NCBI GenBank assembly: GCA_026014905.1
Contig: JAOZHK010000177.1
Location: 1 to 12,635 of the forward strand
Reading direction: 5' to 3'
DNA: 12,635 nt
Source of the DNA: Candidatus Bathyarchaeota archaeon
GTDB taxonomy: Archaea > Thermoproteota > Bathyarchaeia > RBG-16-48-13 > GCA-020355125
Part shown: positions 1 through 7,526 of the stretch, one piece after another
Position numbering within the stretch: the first letter of the stretch is position 1
Layout of the letters: every line of letters begins with the position of its first letter
Program-made: the position numbers and the translations under genes
The notes under the pieces: generated by a model
Told to the model about the DNA's origin: nothing
Database searches by the model: none
Seen by the model: only the letters and a program-made list of their open reading frames with translations

Positions 1-86
1 ATGGTTTTGGCTATGTGTGTTGTAGGGACTTCGAAATAGACTTCGATTGTCCGTTTCTGCTTGTTTGTTGTCAAGCCGAATTTCAC
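1..86 (-). CDS. 5' end of a small gene, possibly KEOPS subunit Pcc1
   Basis: A reading frame opens with GTG at 86-84, overlaps the stop of the upstream Brix gene as GTGA, and stays open to the window edge. It encodes about 28 residues beginning VKFGLTTNKQKRTIEVYFEV. The alternation TIEVYFEVP followed by a helix-like THIAKT resembles the first beta strand and helix of the archaeal Pcc1 family, a small dimerising subunit of the KEOPS complex that makes the tRNA t6A modification. From memory, a Pcc1 gene often lies next to the Brix gene in archaea, and that supports the guess. The 4-base overlap indicates translational coupling and one operon. Only a third or less of the protein is visible, so the identity is tentative. 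Confidence 0.45.
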   Translation of the reverse strand, partial: MKFGLTTNKQKRTIEVYFEVPTTHIAKT

Positions 87-622
87 CACACAACTTTTCT
101 AATAGTGATTCTTGGTCCCACTTCGCTAATTAACGGGGGCGATGTAACTGTAAGTCTAAGATCTCCTTCTGGTAGCGAGCTAAGACTAATTGCTGTGGCA
201 TACTCTGTTTTAATCGTTTCCTCTATGTGAAGTGGAATTTGTAAAAAATGGCTTAAAAAATGAAGCAGTTTCTCGTTTTTACTATCCAAATTCTTAGAAA
301 TTACCAACCCAATGTTCTGTCCAACCCGTTTTTTTCGTCCTAGTTCTGATTGCGTTTTCACACTGCGGATTATGAGTACTGGAGGAGTATCGGTAAATGT
401 GTTCGAAGAAACGTAATAAAATCGAAGCCTTCCCACATCTCCTTTCCATCGTTCGATGAGAATTACTTTATCAGCATTAATGTTTCTAGCACTCTCTATG
501 ATGCCAGTCATATTTAGTTTACCACGATTGATATAGACACTTTTTGCTAGTATCCGATTAAGATCATGGGAGAAACGTCGAATTCGACTAGTAGGTCTTC
601 GAGAAGTACAAATTAAAATCAC
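83..622 (-). CDS. Archaeal Brix-domain (Imp4-like) ribosome biogenesis protein
   Basis: Protein of about 179 residues of the single-domain archaeal Brix family, related to eukaryotic Imp4/Brx1/Rpf proteins, which bind rRNA during ribosome assembly. The diagnostic N-terminal block is present: a strand VILIC, then TSRRPTSRIRRFSHDLNRIL, then the INRGKLNM segment that precedes the next helix. The size matches archaeal members. The frame stays open upstream to an ATG at 709, but I prefer the GTG at 622. It puts the TSRRP motif at residue 7, as in relatives, has AAGGA just upstream, and lies about 40 bases downstream of a TATA-like element (662-672) that would otherwise sit inside the coding region. 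The downstream gene overlaps its stop by 4 bases. The family is clear; the precise ribosome-assembly role in archaea is inferred. Confidence 0.87.
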   Translation of the reverse strand: MILICTSRRPTSRIRRFSHDLNRILAKSVYINRGKLNMTGIIESARNINADKVILIERWKGDVGRLRFYYVSSNTFTDTPPVLIIRSVKTQSELGRKKRVGQNIGLVISKNLDSKNEKLLHFLSHFLQIPLHIEETIKTEYATAISLSSLPEGDLRLTVTSPPLISEVGPRITIRKVVW

Positions 623-661
623 AATTAATTCCTTATCACAGAAAGTTATTACTTTTAACTT

Positions 662-672
662 GAATTTATATG
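662..672 (-). promoter_or_regulatory. TATA box for the Brix gene
   Basis: On the minus strand this reads CATATAAATTC, a good archaeal TATA box. Transcription would start about 25 bases downstream, near 640, giving a leader of about 18 bases that contains the AAGGA before the GTG start at 622. It is used here to decide that start. Confidence 0.5.
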
Positions 673-760
673 TTGAATTGATTCTACTTGTAATTGAATA
701 GAGTATCAATGCGATGCTGCACGCGAGTATGCTGAGTCCTAAAACGAATCAGGGTGTGAA

Positions 761-1579
761 ATGTTGATTCGAAACCAAAGCCCACTCTTCATTCTGGATT
801 CGCCTATATTAAGTCAGTTCCATCGAATAATTGTTATTGGAGATCTTCACGGTGATTATTTCAGCTTTACTCAAGTGGAAGCGATGTTCAATTCCACCCG
901 TGATATATTACTGTTTTTAGGAGATTATAGTGATCGAGGTTCTAAGAGTATTGAGGTCATTAGAGGAGTGAAGAATCTCCAAGATAAATATCCCAAGCAA
1001 GTTCTAGCCTTAATGGGTAATCATGAGGATTATACCAATAATGGAAGGCCAAAATTTTCTCCGTGCACATTAATTGATGATGTGAGAGCCCAACAACAGA
1101 GTTGGGAGCGTTATTTTCGGGGAGTGCTTCTCCCGTTTTTACAGCGTTTATATTTATCGGTATTAATCCCTAATCACGTTTTATTTGTCCACGGAGGAGT
1201 TTCAAGTCAGATTATGAACAAACAAAATCTTGTTTGTCCCTCTCAGAAAGTTGTGGAAGATATTCTTTGGAGTGATCCAGTTAATTTTGAAGGAGAATAT
1301 CCTAATCCTCGAGGTGCTGGAGTCAAGTTTGGGCGTGATATTTCGCAACTTGTCTGTCGACATTTAGGTATTTCGAAGATAGTTCGTGCCCATGACCCTC
1401 GGATAGTCCCTGATGGACCATGCATTCAACATAATGGGCGCGTCATTACGGTAAACTCATCATCGGTTTATGGAGGAAGACCTTTTGTTTTAATACTTTC
1501 GTCCAGGCACATATCACAAGCTTTAACGAATATTGAGTCCCACACACGTTATTTGGATAAATTACGTCCTTTCAAATGA
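761..1579 (+). CDS. PPP-family (PP1/PP2A-like) serine/threonine phosphatase
   Basis: A 272-residue metallophosphoesterase with the full set of eukaryotic-type PPP signatures: GDLHG (27-31), GDYSDRG (54-60), GNHE (86-89), HGG (144-146), LWSDP (169-173), RGAGVKFG (184-191) and RAHD (209-212). The last is RAHQ in most family members. NSSSVYGG near 232-239 stands where eukaryotic enzymes have the SAPNYCG segment. These residues bind two metal ions and the phosphate. The length is close to the roughly 300 residues of archaeal PP1-type phosphatases, with no added domain. The ATG follows GGGTG closely. It likely dephosphorylates Ser/Thr phosphoproteins, but the fold is shared with the dinucleoside tetraphosphatase ApaH, so the substrate is not certain. 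The gene is divergent from Brix, and its last 31 bases overlap the convergent Nudix gene. Confidence 0.9.
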   Translation: MLIRNQSPLFILDSPILSQFHRIIVIGDLHGDYFSFTQVEAMFNSTRDILLFLGDYSDRGSKSIEVIRGVKNLQDKYPKQVLALMGNHEDYTNNGRPKFSPCTLIDDVRAQQQSWERYFRGVLLPFLQRLYLSVLIPNHVLFVHGGVSSQIMNKQNLVCPSQKVVEDILWSDPVNFEGEYPNPRGAGVKFGRDISQLVCRHLGISKIVRAHDPRIVPDGPCIQHNGRVITVNSSSVYGGRPFVLILSSRHISQALTNIESHTRYLDKLRPFK

Positions 1580-1992
1580 GAGTAAATACGGTGAGCTTTT
1601 TGGAGAATGTGACGATCATTTTCATATGTTAGTAATTTAAGAGCTTCGTTGAATTCTACCCATTTGAACCCGCTGTGTTCATAGGATAGAAGCACAGTGT
1701 CTTCTTTTGCTGTGGTTTCCGCAAGAAAATAAACGACTTCTTTATGAACCAGCTTCTGATTCCGTCGATAATGGTATTCGATCTTTTCCCTAAATCCGTT
1801 AATCAAAGTAAGGTTAATTAATCCTGTTTCCTCCTCAGTTTCACGTATTGCAGCTTGAACGACACTCTCTTCCGCTTCGATGTTGCCTTTAGGAAACCCC
1901 CAATGCCCCCGACCATAATGAAGAAGTAAGTAGCGTATTCGGGTCGTGTTGACTGTGACGATTATGACGCCTGCTGATCTCTCTTGAAGCAT
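1549..1992 (-). CDS. Nudix hydrolase, Ap4A hydrolase-like
   Basis: A Nudix protein of about 147 residues. From the ATG at 1992 the order is an N-terminal ERSAGVIIV strand, HWGFPKG at about 31-37, then the Nudix box from G36 to L58: G, five residues, E, seven residues, then RETEEETGL. The Glu residues of that box bind the catalytic metal. SAG at the N-terminus, LLLHY and HW-FPKG are typical of asymmetrical diadenosine tetraphosphatases, which remove signalling or damaged nucleotides. An in-frame GTG at 2016 would add 8 residues. I prefer the ATG because GAGGG stands 8 bases before it, the GTG has no ribosome binding site, and relatives begin about two residues before the E-x-SAG block. Its 3' end overlaps the convergent phosphatase gene by 31 bases. 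Exact substrate is inferred. Confidence 0.9.
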   Translation of the reverse strand: MLQERSAGVIIVTVNTTRIRYLLLHYGRGHWGFPKGNIEAEESVVQAAIRETEEETGLINLTLINGFREKIEYHYRRNQKLVHKEVVYFLAETTAKEDTVLLSYEHSGFKWVEFNEALKLLTYENDRHILQKAHRIYSHLKGRNLSK

Positions 1993-2046
1993 GTCTCGTA
2001 CCCTCTCTCTATGCACGCGATGATACTATCTGATAATTTGTATTTG

Positions 2047-2056
2047 AATTTAAATT
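2047..2056 (-). promoter_or_regulatory. TATA-like element for the Nudix gene
   Basis: AATTTAAATT lies about 60 bases upstream of the preferred ATG at 1992 on the minus strand. A transcript starting about 25 bases downstream would carry a leader of about 35 bases that includes the GAGGG ribosome binding site. The element is palindromic, so by itself it does not fix a direction. Confidence 0.35.
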
Positions 2057-2091
2057 CTTGTAGCCTCATTCACACAAGTTTCGTAAGAAAA

Positions 2092-2115
2092 GCTTAAAAA
2101 ACAGTGATTTACTGT
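2092..2115 (+). promoter_or_regulatory. TATA-like element and inverted repeat before the OST3/OST6-like gene
   Basis: GCTTAAAAAAC (2092-2102) is about 30 bases upstream of the TTG at 2131, the distance expected for a leaderless or nearly leaderless archaeal transcript. No ribosome binding site is visible before that TTG, which fits. Overlapping its end is the inverted repeat ACAGT-GATTT-ACTGT (2101-2115), well placed to be an operator between the TATA box and the start. The arms are only 5 bp, so it could be chance. Confidence 0.35.
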
Positions 2116-2130
2116 CATGATTAGTAAGCC

Positions 2131-2526
2131 TTGTCTAAGATCAGTAAACGTATCAATCGACTACGTAACATGCGAATTACTTTTTCTAGACCATCACTCT
2201 CTCTCATAACTTTATTTACACTGACCTTGACAATCTTCATTTTAGGAGGCGGAGTCTATGATGTTATGGAAACGCCTCTAGCCGTCCTACCAACACCAGG
2301 AAATCCAATCTTTTATTATCCTGGATTAACAGAGCAGCTACTAAATGAAAGCATCATTTTTATATTGTTTTTAATAATGGGCATTGCTGGTGGATATTTA
2401 GCTTATCGTAGCACTCGGTATGCCTATCGACCTCGAGAAGCTAGAATGTTTCTCTTAATCGGGCTAGCTTTGTTAATTGCCGCTTTTCTGGGTAGCGAAA
2501 TTTTATTGACTCTGAAGGGCATTTAA
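2131..2526 (+). CDS. OST3/OST6 (OSTC)-like oligosaccharyltransferase membrane subunit
   Basis: A 131-residue membrane protein with a short basic N-terminus and three hydrophobic helices, roughly 23-40, 73-92 and 106-126. The first helix ends in GGGVYDVMETP (39-49). That matches the GG-x-Y-D-V-x-x-x-P signature at the end of the first helix of the human OSTC/DC2 protein and of the membrane part of OST3/OST6. A polar loop with a Q-L-x-x-E-S motif before helix 2, and an R-x-F-L-L entry to helix 3, also agree with that family. These proteins are subunits of the complex that transfers N-glycans to secreted proteins. There is no thioredoxin domain, so it is OSTC-like rather than full OST3. The start is TTG at 2131; an ATG at 2170 would drop 13 residues. 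Its stop overlaps that of radB. I matched the family from memory, without an alignment. Confidence 0.7.
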   Translation: MSKISKRINRLRNMRITFSRPSLSLITLFTLTLTIFILGGGVYDVMETPLAVLPTPGNPIFYYPGLTEQLLNESIIFILFLIMGIAGGYLAYRSTRYAYRPREARMFLLIGLALLIAAFLGSEILLTLKGI

Positions 2527-3233
2527 AGATCGCGTCCCATACCCAACATTTTTAATTCTATTAGACATTCTGCCCTTTTTTGTGGTAGAGTATTTCTTGG
2601 TGATTTTTCAAGTAATATTCGCCGAGTATGAGTTGTGTCACCTACAGTGATTTTCAAGATATTCTGAGCCCAATACTTTAATACACGCATAGCGACGGGT
2701 TCGATTAACGCTGGCTCTTCATGGACTATGTCATGAACTTGACTTGTTATCAAAACTGCAGCTTTTCTGGTTTTAGCAATATGATTCAAGTATGCTAATT
2801 GTCGATTTAGGATTCGGTTTGCTTGAAAGATACGCGCGGTAGTTTGAAGTTCAAGTCGATATAATGATGTAATGGTATCGACGATGATTAACTCTGTCTT
2901 GTCTGAGAGATATTTGTCAAGATTCTCAATCAGACGGGTTTGTTTGTCAAAGGAATGTAATTTAAAGACGTAAATTAGTGAAGATATAGATTGCAAATCC
3001 GATGAAGCTATTTGAGTGAAGCGTTCTGTGGAGAAACTGTTCTGGCAGTCGAGGTAGATTGTTTTTATCTGCTGTTTCGTGGCAGCCACAGAACATTGAA
3101 GTGCAATCGTGGTTTTTCCTGTCTTTGCAGCACCGTAAATTAAGGTTACTTCTCCTCGACGAATACCTCCACCTAATATTTCATCGAGATCTGTACATGC
3201 AGTGGACAACCATTCGTCGTTACGAGCCTTCAA
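2523..3233 (-). CDS. radB: RadB-type RecA/Rad51 family ATPase
   Basis: A 236-residue single RecA-core protein. It has the LDEILGGGI entry (16-24), Walker A GAAKTGKTT (34-42), Walker B LIIVD (115-119) followed by TITSLYRLE, LITSQV (161-166) and a C-terminal KYWAQNILKI strand. The N-terminal helix-hairpin-helix domain of RadA/Rad51 is absent. That architecture and length define RadB, a euryarchaeal-type RadA paralogue that binds DNA and ATP and helps recombination. It starts with TTG at 3233, preceded by AAGGAG with a 7-base spacer. It lies 93 bases after lysK on the same strand and may be read through from the lys operon or from its own promoter. Its stop overlaps that of the convergent OST3/OST6-like gene. 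A KaiC-like ATPase is the alternative but fits less well. Confidence 0.85.
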   Translation of the reverse strand: MKARNDEWLSTACTDLDEILGGGIRRGEVTLIYGAAKTGKTTIALQCSVAATKQQIKTIYLDCQNSFSTERFTQIASSDLQSISSLIYVFKLHSFDKQTRLIENLDKYLSDKTELIIVDTITSLYRLELQTTARIFQANRILNRQLAYLNHIAKTRKAAVLITSQVHDIVHEEPALIEPVAMRVLKYWAQNILKITVGDTTHTRRILLEKSPRNTLPQKRAECLIELKMLGMGRDL

Positions 3234-3240
3234 ATTACTT

Positions 3241-3246
3241 CTCCTT
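3241..3246 (-). promoter_or_regulatory. Ribosome binding site of radB
   Basis: AAGGAG on the minus strand, 7 bases before the TTG at 3233. It fixes this TTG as the start, since no ATG or GTG lies nearby in frame. Confidence 0.7.
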
Positions 3247-3326
3247 GTGCTCTGAATTCTTCTATCAAGATGTCAGGTTAGAGTTAATATTTGGCTTGTA
3301 GGTGCTGAGCATAAATGTGTGAGTGG

Positions 3327-4463
3327 CTAACTGGTTTCTCGCGTTTGCATCCGATCGTGCATTTCAGGGAGTTTCAGTAAACCGGTAATGAGAATTTGGA
3401 TACTGTCAATATAATCCTTTATAGATATTTGTTCCTTCGAAGTGTGATCCAGATGCGAGTCTCCAGGACCGTAAGTGATAATTGGAGTTATTCTAGCAGA
3501 CCCGAATAGATTCATATCGCCACTCCCAGTGCGTCTAACAAGGACTGCTTGATTCTTAGTTACTTGTCGGATTCCATATGCGATTGAGCGGACGAGAAGC
3601 GAGTTTTTATCAGCTTCGTAGGAGGGACAGGAATCAATAACTTCCATGTTTACCATGACCTTTCCATCGGTTTCATACTTCTGTATGATGTGTTTAACTT
3701 TAGTGATAACTATAGAAAGGGATATGCTTGGAGGGATTCGCATGTTAATATGCATAGTACATCTTGAGGGTATGGTAGAAAACTCGCTTCCTCCTTTAAT
3801 TTGGGTAAGTGAGGAAGTTAATGAGTAAAACCAACTCTTCTCGTTTTTATATTCTAAGGTCATTTCCTTGATCTGTCGATAGATAGTAAATGCATCTTCG
3901 ACAGCATTGTGATGTAGCCATGGGGCAGATGAGTGACCTGGTTGAGTTCTGATGTTCAGTTTAAGATGTAAACTTCCTTTATAAGCTATATTGATGCTTC
4001 CAACTCCGCTCGGTTCACCAAATATTGTGTAGTCTGCGGTCACATTTCTGTCTATGAGGTGTTTAATGCCAAGACTTTCTCCTTCTTCTTCAATAACTCC
4101 TGCTACTATAAGTCGAAAAGGAGCTCGGTTTTTCAGAAGTGATGCAGCGACTATGAGAGCAGCTAATGGCGCTTTAGCGTCAACTGCCCCTCGTCCATAA
4201 ATTATTCCATCTTGGATTTTAATCGGGAGTCTGCCGGGAACTGTGTCCATATGGCCACATAGTAAAACGGTGAGTTCGCCAGATCCATGCTCTCCAATCG
4301 CGTTTCCCACTTCGTCGATGTAGGCATTAAAACCTTGATGTTGGAGTTCATTTATGAGAAGTTGAGACAGGGGCGCTTCTCGACCAGTAGGGGAATATGT
4401 TTTGAGCATTCGCATTAAGAGGTTAACGGCGTATTCTCGTACTTTCTTCTTCAGCAATGACAA
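3327..4463 (-). CDS. lysK: LysK, LysW-lysine/LysW-ornithine hydrolase (M20 peptidase)
   Basis: A 378-residue M20-family metallohydrolase that cleaves the finished lysine (or ornithine) from the LysW carrier, the last step of the pathway. The two-metal site is clear: H71 and D73 in GHMDTVPG, D95 in [11 protein letters not shown], the glutamates E125-E127 in EEEGES, E150 in GEPS, and H340 near the end in [20 protein letters not shown] (310-318) and ITYGPGDS are typical of the LysK/ArgE branch. The start is TTG at 4463, or TTG at 4457, inside the 3' end of lysJ (41-base overlap). In-frame ATGs at 4415 and 4409 would remove the first helix, which aligns with relatives (VREYAVNLL), so I reject them. 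Overlap with lysJ implies coupled translation. Confidence 0.93.
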   Translation of the reverse strand: MSLLKKKVREYAVNLLMRMLKTYSPTGREAPLSQLLINELQHQGFNAYIDEVGNAIGEHGSGELTVLLCGHMDTVPGRLPIKIQDGIIYGRGAVDAKAPLAALIVAASLLKNRAPFRLIVAGVIEEEGESLGIKHLIDRNVTADYTIFGEPSGVGSINIAYKGSLHLKLNIRTQPGHSSAPWLHHNAVEDAFTIYRQIKEMTLEYKNEKSWFYSLTSSLTQIKGGSEFSTIPSRCTMHINMRIPPSISLSIVITKVKHIIQKYETDGKVMVNMEVIDSCPSYEADKNSLLVRSIAYGIRQVTKNQAVLVRRTGSGDMNLFGSARITPIITYGPGDSHLDHTSKEQISIKDYIDSIQILITGLLKLPEMHDRMQTRETS

Positions 4464-5622
4464 AATCTAAGACCTCAAGAACTTGATCGATCTGGTCTTT
4501 GGAAATGACTAGTGGAGGTAAAAAGCGGAGCACATTTCGTCCAGCATCTAAGACAATGATTCCGTGGTCGAGTAATCGTAAAATGATGTTTAGTACTTCA
4601 AATCGAAATTGCATCCCAATCATTAATCCCATTCCCCGCACTTCTCGGATTATTTGATATTTCTGATTGAGTTCTTGTAATTTTCCTATGAAATAGCTTC
4701 CAAGTTTGACTGCACGTTGTGGAAGCTTCTCGTTGATAATGACATCAAGGGTTGCTTCAGCAGCTGCTGACGCTAATGGATTTCCACCAAAAGTGCTGGA
4801 ATGATCTCCGATTTTCAGGGAGGACATGACGTTTTCCTTAGCAATTGTCACTCCTATCGGAACGCCTCCACCCACAGCCTTTGCGAGGCACAAAATATCG
4901 GGAACGATATTAAATTGCTCACTGGCCAAGAGGGTTCCAGTTCGTCCAAATCCTGTTTGCACTTCGTCACAGATGAGTAAGATGTTTTTTTCATTACATA
5001 TTCTCCGGAGGTCACTGAGAAATGAAGGAGGTGGAATTTTGACGCCTCCTTCGCCTTGAATTGGTTCCACGAGGATGGCTGCGGTATCTTGTGTTATCGC
5101 TTTTTCAACACGTTCGAGTCGTCCAAATGGAACGTGTTTAAAATGAGGTACCAACGGCTCAAATGGCATCCGATATTTTTTGTTCCATGTCGCAGATAGT
5201 GAACCAAAAGTTTTTCCGTGATAGCCCCCCATAAACGCGATAATTTCGGGTTTTTCCGTATGCTTCCGAGCAATTTTAAGGGCAGCTTCAACTGCCTCTG
5301 TGCCACTATTTGATAAGAAAACCCGTGTTAACTCATTTGGGATTGCATCACTCAATTTTTGGAGAAAACGAGCCCTGGCGTCATTATAAAGTGAATTATG
5401 ACACGATATAAGGGTGGCTGCTTGATCTTGAATTGCTGCCACTACTTTTGGATGGCAATGACCGACAATACAAACGCCATAGGCGCTCATACAATCAATA
5501 TATTCTTGTCCATTGACGTCCCAGAGAGTGGCTCCCTTCCCTTTAGTAATCACTATTGGTCTTTTAAAGTAAATATCAGCAAGGACGCTATTTTCGATAT
5601 TGATAATGGTGTTTTCAGACAT
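4423..5622 (-). CDS. lysJ: LysJ, LysW-aminoadipate/glutamate semialdehyde aminotransferase
   Basis: A 399-residue class III, PLP-dependent aminotransferase of the ornithine/acetylornithine group. SGTEA (106-110) binds the PLP phosphate, D219 in CDEVQTGFGRTG contacts the PLP ring nitrogen, K248 in LAKAVGGG is the Schiff-base lysine, and TFGGNP (277-282) closes the site. It transfers an amino group, usually from glutamate, to the LysW-bound semialdehyde, giving LysW-lysine or LysW-ornithine. The ATG at 5622 overlaps the lysZ stop by 8 bases, and the 3' end overlaps lysK by 41 bases. Length and motifs equally fit ArgD or a GABA transaminase. The position between lysZ and lysK decides for LysJ. 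Confidence 0.93.
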   Translation of the reverse strand: MSENTIINIENSVLADIYFKRPIVITKGKGATLWDVNGQEYIDCMSAYGVCIVGHCHPKVVAAIQDQAATLISCHNSLYNDARARFLQKLSDAIPNELTRVFLSNSGTEAVEAALKIARKHTEKPEIIAFMGGYHGKTFGSLSATWNKKYRMPFEPLVPHFKHVPFGRLERVEKAITQDTAAILVEPIQGEGGVKIPPPSFLSDLRRICNEKNILLICDEVQTGFGRTGTLLASEQFNIVPDILCLAKAVGGGVPIGVTIAKENVMSSLKIGDHSSTFGGNPLASAAAEATLDVIINEKLPQRAVKLGSYFIGKLQELNQKYQIIREVRGMGLMIGMQFRFEVLNIILRLLDHGIIVLDAGRNVLRFLPPLVISKDQIDQVLEVLDFVIAEEESTRIRR

Positions 5623-6430
5623 TTCGAATCACTGTTCCATGTTCATGATTAATTGCGGATGAAATAGGTTTATTATGGAACCCCGAACTAATAATTACTT
5701 CTTCAACGCCTTTCTCAATCGCTTCTAATGCGGCATAGACTTTTGTAATCATGCCTGGTCCAATTTTAGGTAGAAGTGCTTTGGCTTCAAAGGTTGTCAA
5801 CTCTGAAACCAATGCTTCCTCGACTATTAGTCCATCAACGTCAGTAAGTAAAACTAGGCGGTCAGCTTTTAACGCGCCTGCAATATTCGCGGCGCTTCTA
5901 TCCCCATCAACATTTAGAGGTTCGAATTCTTCACTCAAAGCCACTGGGGCGATTACAGGAATATAGTGCTTATTGAGCAGTTGGAGGAGTGTAGTATTTA
6001 CTTCAGTTATTTGCCCAGTATATCCGCCATCAATGACTCGCCGTCGCCCGCGTTCATCGAGGATAATTAATCGTTTTTTTCGGACAGCTTGGAGAAGTCG
6101 TCCGTCAAGGCCTGAGAGACCAACAGCTGAGATGCCATGCCTTTCTAATTGAATAACAATGTCGGAATTAAGTTTTCCAACCATCACCATTTTATAAATA
6201 TCAGCGGTATCTTTATCGGTATATCGGCTTCGAAATCCTTTTGGAGACACAACAAATTGTTGAGGTTTCCCCATTTTCTTCGCGATTTCTGTTACTTCGA
6301 CGCCACCGCCATGAACAAAAACCAATGAGTGGGTTGACGTAATCTGAGCGATGTCTTTGATAAGATTCTGTGGTATTCCATGTTCAATGACGCGTCCGCC
6401 TGTCTTAGCTACAATCATCATTATTATCAC
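5615..6430 (-). CDS. lysZ: LysZ, LysW-aminoadipate/glutamate kinase
   Basis: A 271-residue amino acid kinase that phosphorylates the terminal carboxylate of LysW-bound aminoadipate or glutamate. Seen: the N-terminal IVAKTGGR with the phosphate-binding lysine K9, the glycine loop VHGGGVEV (39-46), NVDGDRSAANIAGAL (173-187) and LLTDVDGL (194-201). The segment SPKGFRSRYTDKDT (62-75) is characteristic of LysZ and separates it from ordinary N-acetylglutamate kinase (ArgB). Two starts are plausible: GTG at 6430, which overlaps the lysY stop as GTGA, and an ATG at 6418, which matches the MIVVK-type N-terminus of relatives. I list the longer form. It lies between lysY and lysJ, overlapping both, so translation is probably coupled along the operon. 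Confidence 0.94.
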   Translation of the reverse strand: MIIMMIVAKTGGRVIEHGIPQNLIKDIAQITSTHSLVFVHGGGVEVTEIAKKMGKPQQFVVSPKGFRSRYTDKDTADIYKMVMVGKLNSDIVIQLERHGISAVGLSGLDGRLLQAVRKKRLIILDERGRRRVIDGGYTGQITEVNTTLLQLLNKHYIPVIAPVALSEEFEPLNVDGDRSAANIAGALKADRLVLLTDVDGLIVEEALVSELTTFEAKALLPKIGPGMITKVYAALEAIEKGVEEVIISSGFHNKPISSAINHEHGTVIRNV

Positions 6431-7479
6431 ATAGGATGAAATCCCGTGTATTCAAGCCCTGTCTGCTCATCCAGACCGAGAATAATGTTCAGGCATTGTA
6501 CGCCTTGCCCCGCTCCTCCTTTAACCATGTTATCAATCGCTGAGAATATGATTAAATGGTTGAAGTGGTTATCTATCTCGAAGCCAAGGTCACAGTAATT
6601 GGAGCCTATTATTATATTGGGATTCGGGAATCGGTATAAGCTCTTCATGTCGCGGACCAGTCTCACAAATGGTTCATTCTTATAGAAAGGACGATAGATC
6701 CTCCATATTTGAGGAATTGAGACTGGTTTCTTTGGGAAGCAATGAATTGTTGCTAATATTCCTCGAACCATATTAACTGCATGTGCCGTAAATGAAATAA
6801 AGAGTTGAGTCGAAGTCAAGGCATTTAGTTCTTGCTCGATTTCAGGAATATGACGATGCCCTTCAACGTGGTATGCTCTAATGCCTCCAAATCGCTCAGG
6901 ATGGTGGGATGCGGGTGTTGGTGTGGCACCGCCTCCTGATGACCCTATTTTAACATCAACAACGATACGCTGTTCCTCTATCAAAGATTCTTTGATCAAA
7001 GGGGCTAATCCCAAGATGGTGGCTGTTGGCATACAGCCTGGACAGGCAATTAATCGTGCTTGCTGAATATCGTTTCGATGGAGTTCAGGCAATCCATAAA
7101 CGGCTTCCTGCAGAAGGTCTGGGTATTTGTGTTTCCAGTTGTACCAGCGTTCGTAGTCTGCTGGATTATGTAATCGATAATTGGCACTGAGATCGATTAC
7201 TTTCATTCCTGTCTCAAGAAAGCGTGGCACAAGATCCACTGCTTCTCCGTGGGGTGTAGCTATGAAAATTATATCACAAGTCTTCGAAAGATTTTGAAGA
7301 TCGGGAGTAGTGAATTTCAGTTGCGTTCTTTGTCTCAAGTTGGGGTGAACTCGGTAAACATATTCACCCATTTGTCTCCTTGACGTAATGGCTGAGAGTG
7401 TTACTTTGGGATGGTTGATGAGGAGGCGTGAGAGTTCTCCACCAACGTAACCTGTACCCCCGACAATACCAACATTCAG
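6427..7479 (-). CDS. lysY: LysY, LysW-aminoadipyl/glutamyl phosphate reductase
   Basis: A 350-residue NADPH-dependent reductase of the ArgC family that turns the LysW-bound acyl phosphate into a semialdehyde. Numbered from the CTG at 7479, the nucleotide loop VGIVGGTGYVGG comes first, the catalytic cysteine is C149 in ACPGCMPTA, and the catalytic histidine lies in GHRH (207-210). HHPER precedes it, and SAIDNMVKGGAGQ near the C-terminus is conserved. The first ATG in frame (7371) would delete the whole nucleotide-binding loop, so it cannot be the true start. The frame is open from 7500 and contains no ATG, GTG or TTG before 7371. CTG at 7479, with GGAGGT 7 bases ahead, gives the N-terminus LNVGIVGG expected for the family. 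The 3' end overlaps lysZ. Confidence 0.93.
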   Translation of the reverse strand: MNVGIVGGTGYVGGELSRLLINHPKVTLSAITSRRQMGEYVYRVHPNLRQRTQLKFTTPDLQNLSKTCDIIFIATPHGEAVDLVPRFLETGMKVIDLSANYRLHNPADYERWYNWKHKYPDLLQEAVYGLPELHRNDIQQARLIACPGCMPTATILGLAPLIKESLIEEQRIVVDVKIGSSGGGATPTPASHHPERFGGIRAYHVEGHRHIPEIEQELNALTSTQLFISFTAHAVNMVRGILATIHCFPKKPVSIPQIWRIYRPFYKNEPFVRLVRDMKSLYRFPNPNIIIGSNYCDLGFEIDNHFNHLIIFSAIDNMVKGGAGQGVQCLNIILGLDEQTGLEYTGFHPM

Positions 7480-7486
7480 GACTATT

Positions 7487-7492
7487 ACCTCC
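7487..7492 (-). promoter_or_regulatory. Ribosome binding site deciding the lysY start
   Basis: GGAGGT on the minus strand, 7 bases before CTG at 7479-7477. This is the strongest ribosome binding site in the window and points to a CTG initiation codon. A GTC or ATA slightly upstream would be too close to it. Confidence 0.65.
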
Positions 7493-7526
7493 GGACTTTC
7501 TCACATCTAAATGCAATTAATCGGGT

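Noticed and set aside
623..709. N-terminal extension of the Brix protein to ATG 709
   Set aside because: A TATA-like box lies inside it, the residues are not family-like, and a GTG with AAGGA at 622 gives the normal archaeal N-terminus.
6427..7371. lysY starting at the first ATG (7371)
   Set aside because: This would delete the GIVGGTGYVGG nucleotide-binding loop, which is intact in the same frame just upstream.
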